From assembly GCA_016195045.1 (NCBI GenBank), contig JACQAJ010000002.1, positions 1-12,568 of the forward strand: DNA of 12,568 bases. Reading direction: 5' to 3'. The position numbers were made by a program, and so were the translations under genes. The stretch is from Candidatus Azambacteria bacterium (GTDB lineage Bacteria; Patescibacteriota; Minisyncoccia; GWC2-36-17; JACQAJ01). Below are positions 1 to 3,845 of the stretch, piece after piece. Numbering within the stretch: position 1 is the stretch's first letter; each line of letters starts with the position of its first letter. A model generated the notes under the pieces. The model made no database searches. It was not told where the DNA came from and saw nothing but the letters and a program-made list of their open reading frames with translations.

Positions 1-60
1 ATCTTCTAAAAAATGTGGGTAATTTAATAATCATTAAGTGATAAATCTAATAAATCTATT
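1..60. other. Left-edge non-coding stretch upstream of first gene
   Basis: AT-rich leader before the first complete gene. Short in-frame tails ending in stop codons (TAA near base 20, TGA near base 42) could be the end of a preceding gene cut by the window edge, but nothing identifies one. No Shine-Dalgarno motif precedes the ATG at 61. Confidence 0.3.
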
Positions 61-993
61 ATGAAAGGACAATTAATTTTCTGGAGCTTATTTACTTTAA
101 TCTTTATTCTAAGCGTTTTTTTGTGGTGGAATATTAAGACGATCAATAATTTTTATGATCCTTATTCTTATTTGTCGGTATCAATTATTTTAGTTTTTGA
201 TCTCGCTCTTTTTTCGCTTTTTATTTTTCTCTTTAATAGTTCCTCTATTTATTTAACAACGATTATCTTGCCATTTTCTTATTTAGGGGTTTTCGGAATT
301 AATAAATATCTGGTTATTTCTAGCTTTATTTCGGCTCTGGCCATTTTTACGGCGATTAGATTGGTTAATTTTAATAAGGAAAAGCTAATTAAACTCGATT
401 TTTTATCGACTAGCCATAAATCAAATAAACGACTTAATTTTGCTTTTATTATTTTAATTGTCGGTCTTCTTTATAGTTATCTTTTGACTATTAATAGTTT
501 TTCGGTCCCCAGAGTTTTATTCGATCAAGTTTTGGAATATTCTAAACCAATTCTTAGTCAATCGATTGGTTTTTCTGATTTCAATATTTCAATAGACGAT
601 TTTATTTTGAGACAAGGATTAAACAAAAGTAAGACGCCAATCAATGCCGAATTAATTAAAAACATAAAACTCAATCAGTCTCAAGAGATAAAAGTTAGTC
701 GGCGTGAATTATCTAAAAGCTTTAATTTAGAGGAATTAAATGGCAATGAGCCAGTTAGCGCTGTTTTATATAATATAATCAATAATTATACCGTCAGAAT
801 CAGTAATCAGTATTCCGGTTTTATACCGTTAGGGGTGACGAGTTTGGGATTGATTTTTTCTTGGAGTATTTTTACGGTTCTTTCCTGGATTTCAGGATTA
901 TTGGGTCTCGGATTATTCTCTCTTTTAAAAGTTACAAAATTAGTTAGAATAGATAGTGTAGATATTAAGAAAGAAATTATAAATCTTAAATAA
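61..993 (+). CDS. Polytopic membrane protein of unknown function
   Basis: A 310-residue protein that I do not recognise. Hydrophobic segments suggest about six to seven membrane helices: residues 6-25, 37-58, 61-80, 84-100, 126-144 and a long C-terminal stretch 256-289 that could hold two. Between the fifth and last helices lies a ~110-residue polar domain (about 147-255) rich in Ile, Asn, Ser and Lys, probably one extracytoplasmic domain. No catalytic motif is visible. The tail after 290 is basic, consistent with a cytoplasmic end. The ATG at 61 starts directly before the first helix and lacks a Shine-Dalgarno site, as do its neighbours. It ends 27 bp before the DnaJ-like gene, suggesting co-transcription. 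It could be a CPR-specific envelope protein; real gene likely, function unknown. Confidence 0.8.
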   Translation: MKGQLIFWSLFTLIFILSVFLWWNIKTINNFYDPYSYLSVSIILVFDLALFSLFIFLFNSSSIYLTTIILPFSYLGVFGINKYLVISSFISALAIFTAIRLVNFNKEKLIKLDFLSTSHKSNKRLNFAFIILIVGLLYSYLLTINSFSVPRVLFDQVLEYSKPILSQSIGFSDFNISIDDFILRQGLNKSKTPINAELIKNIKLNQSQEIKVSRRELSKSFNLEELNGNEPVSAVLYNIINNYTVRISNQYSGFIPLGVTSLGLIFSWSIFTVLSWISGLLGLGLFSLLKVTKLVRIDSVDIKKEIINLK

Positions 994-1020
994 TTTTCTA
1001 AAAACTAAAAAGCTAATCAC

Positions 1021-1632
1021 ATGACAAAAGATTATTACAAAATTTTAGGAGTCAATAGAGATGTCTCTCAAGAAGAGATTAAAAAATCTTATCGTAAAAT
1101 GGCGCACGAATATCATCCTGACAAGAAAGGCGGTGATGAGAAAAAATTCAAAGAACTCAACGAGGCCTACCAGATTTTATCTAATGAAGAAAAACGAGCT
1201 CAATATGATCAATATGGTCAAGTTTTTGAGGGTGGATCAGGTGGACGCCGATCGCATGACCAAGGTGGTGGAGCCGGTTTCGATTTTTCAGATATTTTTG
1301 GGGGTGGTTTTAGTTCTAGTAATATCTTTGAAGATTTTTTCGGATCTTTTGGTGGTCAAAAAACTAAAACTAGTGGTTTTAATTTTAAGACTTGGTCAAC
1401 CATGGAGCTTAGTATATCTTTAACTCAGGCTATTTTAGGTGGGCCCATTGAGGTTAGTACTAATGTTGGTAAAATAAAAATGGATATTCCGGCCGGAATT
1501 CAATCCGGAGAAGCAGTTCGGTATCAAGGCGGCAATATTAATATTGTTTTTGTAATTAAAATCAAAACTCCGAGAAATATCTCGAAGAAAGCTAAAGAAT
1601 TATTGGAAGAATTAAAAAAAGAGGGACTATAA
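1021..1632 (+). CDS. Compact DnaJ-like co-chaperone (J domain, G/F region, one C-terminal domain)
   Basis: J-domain protein expected to stimulate the ATPase of DnaK and deliver clients to it in the cytoplasm. The J domain covers residues 4-67 with the signature HPD at 32-34 (EYHPDKKGG) and the conserved [13 protein letters not shown] helix. A Gly/Phe/Ser-rich region follows (about 70-125, with DIFGGGF and [10 protein letters not shown]). The C-terminal part (about 128-203) resembles one DnaJ substrate-binding beta domain, recognisable from the AILGGPIEV and [15 protein letters not shown] segments. At 203 residues it is roughly half the length of a standard DnaJ. The CxxCxGxG zinc-binding repeats and a second C-terminal domain are absent, so it is closer to a shortened class B (CbpA-like) protein. 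It sits 27 bp after the upstream membrane gene and 35 bp before the next one, so all three may be one transcript. Domain call firm; exact client role unknown. Confidence 0.9.
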   Translation: MTKDYYKILGVNRDVSQEEIKKSYRKMAHEYHPDKKGGDEKKFKELNEAYQILSNEEKRAQYDQYGQVFEGGSGGRRSHDQGGGAGFDFSDIFGGGFSSSNIFEDFFGSFGGQKTKTSGFNFKTWSTMELSISLTQAILGGPIEVSTNVGKIKMDIPAGIQSGEAVRYQGGNINIVFVIKIKTPRNISKKAKELLEELKKEGL

Positions 1633-1667
1633 ATTAGCTTTTAGGAATAATTAAATTAGAAATTGAA

Positions 1668-2162
1668 ATGAATTTAATCAGTTTGCCATTTTTGACTGGA
1701 GATTTTGTTTTGTTTTTGATATTTTTTTTAAGCGCTTTCTTTTTTATTTTTATTTTTGGTCGGGTTAGATTGGTATTAATTTTATTCTCAATTTACTTAA
1801 GTTTCTTAATTTTAAACATTATTCCATTAAAAGGTTTTATAATTGGTCTTCAGAGTAGTGATATTTCTATCCTGAAGTCAATTCTTTTTGTTGGTTTGAC
1901 TTTAATTTTCTTTCTAATTTTGACCCGATCATTAGCAGCGCAAAGTCTAAAAATGAGGAATGAGGGAAATAATTTTTGGGGAATCTTGTTATTAAGCTTA
2001 ACTCAAGTAGGGTTAATTTTAACGGTCATTTTATCCTTTTTCCCTGATAATTCAAGGCTAGTTTTAGGATCAGTCAGTCAAACAGTCTTTTTATCAGATA
2101 TTTCACTTTTGACCTGGATAATTTTGCCAATTATAGTAATATTCTGGATTGGAAAGAAGTGA
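1668..2162 (+). CDS. Small five-helix membrane protein, unknown function
   Basis: A 164-residue, very hydrophobic protein I cannot assign. Likely helices are at residues 11-30, 34-53, 68-86, 103-124 and 146-161. The loop between helices three and four carries a basic segment (TRSLAAQSLKMRNEG) and is probably cytoplasmic; the loop before the last helix (SFFPDNSRLVLGSVSQTV) is polar. The C-terminus ends IGKK immediately after the last helix. No conserved catalytic residues stand out. The start ATG at 1668 lies 35 bp after the DnaJ-like gene, without a Shine-Dalgarno site, so it probably belongs to the same transcript. Length and spacing support a real gene; I offer no function. Confidence 0.75.
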   Translation: MNLISLPFLTGDFVLFLIFFLSAFFFIFIFGRVRLVLILFSIYLSFLILNIIPLKGFIIGLQSSDISILKSILFVGLTLIFFLILTRSLAAQSLKMRNEGNNFWGILLLSLTQVGLILTVILSFFPDNSRLVLGSVSQTVFLSDISLLTWIILPIIVIFWIGKK

Positions 2163-2232
2163 AGAAGTTAAAAACTAAGAACTAAAAGTAAATAATTATT
2201 AGTTTTTTACTTTTCACTTTTAAAGTATTTAA
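2161..2232. repeat. Intergenic spacer with AAAAACT-type repeats and an AT-rich hairpin
   Basis: This spacer before the tRNA contains AAAAACTAAGAACTAAAAG (about 2170-2188), a variant of the repeat seen after the tRNA. An AT-rich inverted repeat, AAAAGTAA (2184-2191) against TTACTTTT (2207-2214), could form a weak hairpin and end the upstream operon. There is no GC-rich stem, so a classical terminator is not supported. Confidence 0.35.
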
Positions 2233-2303
2233 GCTCCCATAGCTTAGTGGTAAAGCAGTAGCCTTTTAAGCTATTGATCTAGGTCCGATTCCTAGTGGGA
2301 GCA
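2233..2303 (+). tRNA. tRNA-Lys (anticodon UUU)
   Basis: A full cloverleaf can be drawn by hand. The acceptor stem is GCTCCCA with TGGGAGC and discriminator A at 2303. The D arm is GCTT/AAGC with an AGTGGTA loop. The anticodon stem GTAGC/GCTAT (one G-T pair) has loop CTTTTAA, which places TTT at positions 34-36 and so reads lysine AAA/AAG codons. The variable loop is TGAT. The T stem CTAGG/CCTAG carries loop TCCGATT, which has C rather than the usual T at position 55. No 3' CCA is encoded, so CCA must be added after transcription. Confidence 0.95.
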
Positions 2304-2306
2304 CTG

Positions 2307-2333
2307 GAAAAAACTAAAAACTAAAAACTAAAA
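2307..2333. repeat. Short tandem AAAAACT repeat after the tRNA
   Basis: About three to four tandem copies of a 7-bp ACTAAAA/AAAAACT unit directly follow the tRNA gene. The same unit occurs degenerately at about 2170-2188 and 999-1011. It lies only in intergenic DNA, flanking genes rather than inside them. It may be a dispersed simple repeat; no function can be inferred. Confidence 0.5.
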
Positions 2334-2365
2334 GCGAAGGACTAATAGTTAAAAATTTTGATATT

Positions 2366-2728
2366 ATGCTTAAAAAATCATTAAAGAGCTTTAAATATGC
2401 TTTAATGGGGTTAAAAATTCTTTGGAGAGAAGAAAGGAATTTTAAAATTGAGGTTATTGCTATGGTGATAGTAATATTTTTAGCCTTTTTCTTTCGTGTT
2501 TCAAGATTAGAATTGACTCTTTTACTCATTACTATCGCTTTTGTTTTGACTACTGAAGCCTTAAATACCGCCTTCGAAGAGTTATGTGATAAGTTTCAAT
2601 CTAATCATGATCCTCGTATTGCTAGAATTAAAGATCTGGCCGCCGCCGCCGTTCTTTTAGTCTGTTTTGGTGCTTTTTTCATTGGTTTGATCCTTTTCCT
2701 TCCCTATGTTATAAAAATGATTAAATAA
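2366..2728 (+). CDS. dgkA: DgkA-family diacylglycerol/undecaprenol kinase
   Basis: A 120-residue integral membrane lipid kinase, the usual length for DgkA. Three hydrophobic helices follow an amphipathic N-terminus: about 30-43, 47-64 and 92-116. The family signature is present: Glu29 in NFKIEV, then TEALNTAFEELCDKF with Glu64, Asn67 and Glu71, then IARIKDLAAAAVLL with Lys89-Asp90. By family knowledge it phosphorylates diacylglycerol or, in Gram-positive-like lineages, undecaprenol, recycling lipid carrier. The PAP2 phosphatase 1.1 kb downstream favours undecaprenol, but that is inference. The Ala run 92-95 is encoded by a GCC repeat. The last 23 bp before the terminal codons (2699-2721) recur exactly at 3821-3843, where the reading frame would continue INGstop instead of IKstop. 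The present stop codon therefore seems to be supplied by an inserted element. Confidence 0.92.
   Translation: MLKKSLKSFKYALMGLKILWREERNFKIEVIAMVIVIFLAFFFRVSRLELTLLLITIAFVLTTEALNTAFEELCDKFQSNHDPRIARIKDLAAAAVLLVCFGAFFIGLILFLPYVIKMIK
2699..2721 (+). repeat. Left 23-bp direct repeat (dgkA 3' end)
   Basis: Begins CTTCCCTATG and ends AAAATGAT; identical over all 23 bases to 3821-3843, offset 1122 bp. It encodes the dgkA C-terminal LPYVIKM. Identity stops at base 2722 (T against C) and at 2698 (C against T). Confidence 0.85.
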
Positions 2729-2743
2729 TTAAACCCTTAATTA
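2726..2743. repeat. Weak AT-only inverted repeat after dgkA
   Basis: TAATTAA (2726-2732) and TTAATTA (2737-2743) are complementary, with a 4-nt loop ACCC, and overlap the dgkA stop codon. The stem has no GC pair and no T-run follows, so it is a poor terminator candidate. Confidence 0.25.
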
Positions 2744-2760
2744 AGTTTTAATAAATAATC

Positions 2761-2800
2761 ATTACTCTTCTATTTAAACGGTCGTCCAAATAGGGGAGTA
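2761..2800. repeat. Left ~40-bp imperfect palindrome of the Cas2-like element
   Basis: Starts ATTACTCTTC and ends AGGGGAGTA, centred on ACGGTCGT. Folded on itself it pairs from about 2764 to 2799, with two mismatches near the centre and two G-T pairs near the base. Compared directly with 3604-3643, 34 of 40 bases match. Several of the differences swap a Watson-Crick pair for a G-T pair, so pairing is kept if the strand folds as RNA or single-stranded DNA. Confidence 0.75.
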
Positions 2801-2831
2801 TCAATTATATTTGATAATTCTAATATTAGAT

Positions 2832-2954
2832 TCGTAGCGAAATAATATTAAAGACAAATAAAGTCATCAGCTGTAATAGAGTTAAGCAATCTTTTGTAAA
2901 TGTAAGTTCCAAAGACTGGCTATAGTTAAAGTATAACATATTATTTTGCTACGA
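2832..2954. repeat. Long-range inverted repeat, 17-bp stem with 89-nt loop
   Basis: Bases 2832-2848 (TCGTAGCGAAATAATAT) pair with 2938-2954 (ATATTATTTTGCTACGA) over 17 positions, 16 Watson-Crick and one G-T. The loop of 89 nt contains TAAGTTCCAA (2903-2912), which also occurs at 3689-3698 downstream of the gene. No ORF of note lies here. It may be a structured RNA, an operator region for the following gene, or a terminal structure of the element. Confidence 0.6.
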
Positions 2955-2976
2955 GTCTATTGTAATTAGCTAGAAT
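2946..2976 (+). promoter_or_regulatory. Weak candidate promoter for the Cas2-like gene
   Basis: TTGCTA (2946-2951) and TAGAAT (2971-2976) resemble -35 and -10 hexamers with a long 19-bp spacing. Transcription would start near 2983, leaving a very short leader before the ATG at 2999. The -35 half lies inside the right arm of the inverted repeat, so folding or a protein bound there could affect initiation. Match quality is modest. Confidence 0.25.
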
Positions 2977-2998
2977 AAATAAATTTTAGTTTTCAAAA

Positions 2999-3598
2999 AT
3001 GAAAGAAGGAAAAGTAGAAAAAATTTTAAACATACTTCAAGGGGGTGCCGAGATTACAGCCGGTCTTTTAGATATTTTTCTTTGTGATTATAATACTTCT
3101 TATAAAAAGATGCGTCGGGTTATTGGTGGACAAGGTGTTACTCATTTTAAAGAAAACTGGGCGGAAGCTTATCGAGAACGTAAACGATTCTATAATATTT
3201 TAAATAAACTTAAGAAAGAAGGTTTAATTGGTAAAGAAGGACAGAATAGGTCATCAAAATGGCATATTACTGAAAAGGGGTTAGAAAAATTACAAAGAGT
3301 GAAATTTGGTAAAGTCTTCGATACTTATTCTGCTAATTATTCAGGTTATATAAAAAGGTCTGATAAGCTTTGCGTGGTCATTTTTGATGTTCCAGAAGAT
3401 GACAGACATAAACGAGCTTGGATTAGATCAGTTCTAACTAGTCTTGAGTTTTCACGATTACAGAATAGTGTTTGGATTGGGAAAAATATTATTCCAGAAC
3501 AATTAATTTACGATCTTAAAGAGAAAAAGATGATGAGCTATGTTCATATTTTTGGAGTCGGTGATCAGGGGACTATTGAAAAATTATTTAATGAATAA
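2999..3598 (+). CDS. Winged-helix + Cas2-like (PaaX-type) DNA-binding protein
   Basis: A 199-residue protein in two parts. Residues about 1-100 look like a winged helix: KMRRVIGGQ, then YRERKRFYNILNKLKKEGLI and a basic wing GQNRSSKWHITEKGLEKL. Residues about 122-199 match the Cas2-like ferredoxin fold found centrally in PaaX regulators: LCVVIFDVPEDDRHKR with Asp130 at the position of the Cas2 catalytic aspartate, then WIRSVLTSLEFSRLQNSVWIG and a strand YVHIFGVG. The PaaX C-terminal region is missing. The cytoplasmic role could be repression of its own promoter, or metal-dependent cleavage if Asp130 is active; family members without cas1 are not adaptation proteins. It stands alone between two palindromes and inside 23-bp direct repeats, so these may be its binding or cutting sites. 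That link is inference. The ATG at 2999 has no Shine-Dalgarno site. Confidence 0.85.
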   Translation: MKEGKVEKILNILQGGAEITAGLLDIFLCDYNTSYKKMRRVIGGQGVTHFKENWAEAYRERKRFYNILNKLKKEGLIGKEGQNRSSKWHITEKGLEKLQRVKFGKVFDTYSANYSGYIKRSDKLCVVIFDVPEDDRHKRAWIRSVLTSLEFSRLQNSVWIGKNIIPEQLIYDLKEKKMMSYVHIFGVGDQGTIEKLFNE

Positions 3599-3603
3599 TC
3601 GTT

Positions 3604-3645
3604 ATTACTCTCCTAATTAAACGACCGTCTAAATGGGGGAGTAAT
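3604..3645. repeat. Right ~42-bp imperfect palindrome of the Cas2-like element
   Basis: Starts ATTACTCTCC and ends GGGGGAGTAAT, six bases after the Cas2-like stop codon. It folds on itself over its full length, with ATTACTC/GAGTAAT at the base, two G-T pairs in the stem, two internal mismatches, and ACG/CGT at the apex. It matches the left palindrome (2761-2800) at 34 of 40 positions in the same orientation. It could also act as the gene's transcription end, but no T-run follows. Confidence 0.75.
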
Positions 3646-3820
3646 ATCCAATCAATCGATTTAATAAGATCGTATCTACTCACGGGATTAAGTTCCAATT
3701 TTCAATATTACGATGACGGGCCTCGTAATATTGATTTTAAGAATTTTTTAGATTAAAATAAATAATGTCAAGATATTCAGTCTTGTGAATAAATACACAT
3801 CGATCGATTTGATTATTTCT
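3646..3820. other. Non-coding right arm of the element
   Basis: No ORF is credible here. Apart from the hairpin at 3702-3734, the arms AATCAATCGAT (near 3652) and ATCGATTTGATT (near 3803-3814) are nearly complementary with one bulge and could enclose the whole region. A small CAAGA/TCTTG stem lies near 3771-3786. The stretch looks like structured DNA or RNA rather than decayed coding sequence. Confidence 0.35.
3702..3734 (+). repeat. Perfect 12-bp hairpin downstream of the Cas2-like gene
   Basis: TCAATATTACGA (3702-3713) and TCGTAATATTGA (3723-3734) are exact complements with a 9-nt loop TGACGGGCC. A T-rich tract (TTTTAAGAATTTTTTAG) follows. An AU-rich stem of this kind is a weak intrinsic terminator at best. 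TAAGTTCCAA lies just upstream (3689-3698), as it does in the region before the gene. Confidence 0.6.
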
Positions 3821-3843
3821 CTTCCCTATGTTATAAAAATGAT
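3821..3843 (+). repeat. Right 23-bp direct repeat (before PAP2 start)
   Basis: Exact copy of 2699-2721, ending three bases before the PAP2-gene ATG. Read in the dgkA frame it continues ATC AAT GGT TAA, giving a C-terminus ING and a stop at 3851-3853. That would overlap the PAP2 start (3846) by 8 nt, suggesting the ancestral gene junction. Confidence 0.85.
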
Positions 3844-3845
3844 CA

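Larger units (their letters stand above)
2699..3843. mobile_element. Putative insertion carrying a Cas2-like gene, bounded by 23-bp direct repeats
   Basis: The segment begins and ends with an identical 23-bp sequence (2699-2721 and 3821-3843). The left copy is the 3' end of dgkA. The right copy lies immediately before the PAP2 start codon. In between are a palindrome (2761-2800), a long-range inverted repeat (2832-2848 with 2938-2954), the wHTH/Cas2-like gene (2999-3598), a second palindrome of the same family (3604-3645), and a 12-bp hairpin (3702-3734). No recombinase or transposase of a known family is present. Collapsing one repeat copy and the intervening 1099 bp rebuilds a dgkA reading frame overlapping the PAP2 gene. 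Insertion is my inference from this structure. Twenty-three bp is longer than most transposon target duplications, so an att-like core or homologous duplication is also possible. Confidence 0.5.

Noticed and set aside
1061..1423. Alternative + strand frame inside the DnaJ-like gene
   Set aside because: It overlaps a clear J-domain gene in another frame and has no recognisable protein features.
2314..2529. Minus-strand small frame over the dgkA start
   Set aside because: Antisense to a gene with clear family motifs, with no start signal or conserved feature of its own.
2999..3598. CRISPR adaptation gene cas2
   Set aside because: The Cas2-like domain follows a winged helix, there is no cas1 or other cas gene, and no array with regular spacers is visible. 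The PaaX-like architecture fits better.
3702..3760. Intrinsic terminator for the Cas2-like gene
   Set aside because: The stem is AU-rich, with its GC bases mainly in the loop, and the following T-tract is interrupted. I record it as a hairpin only.
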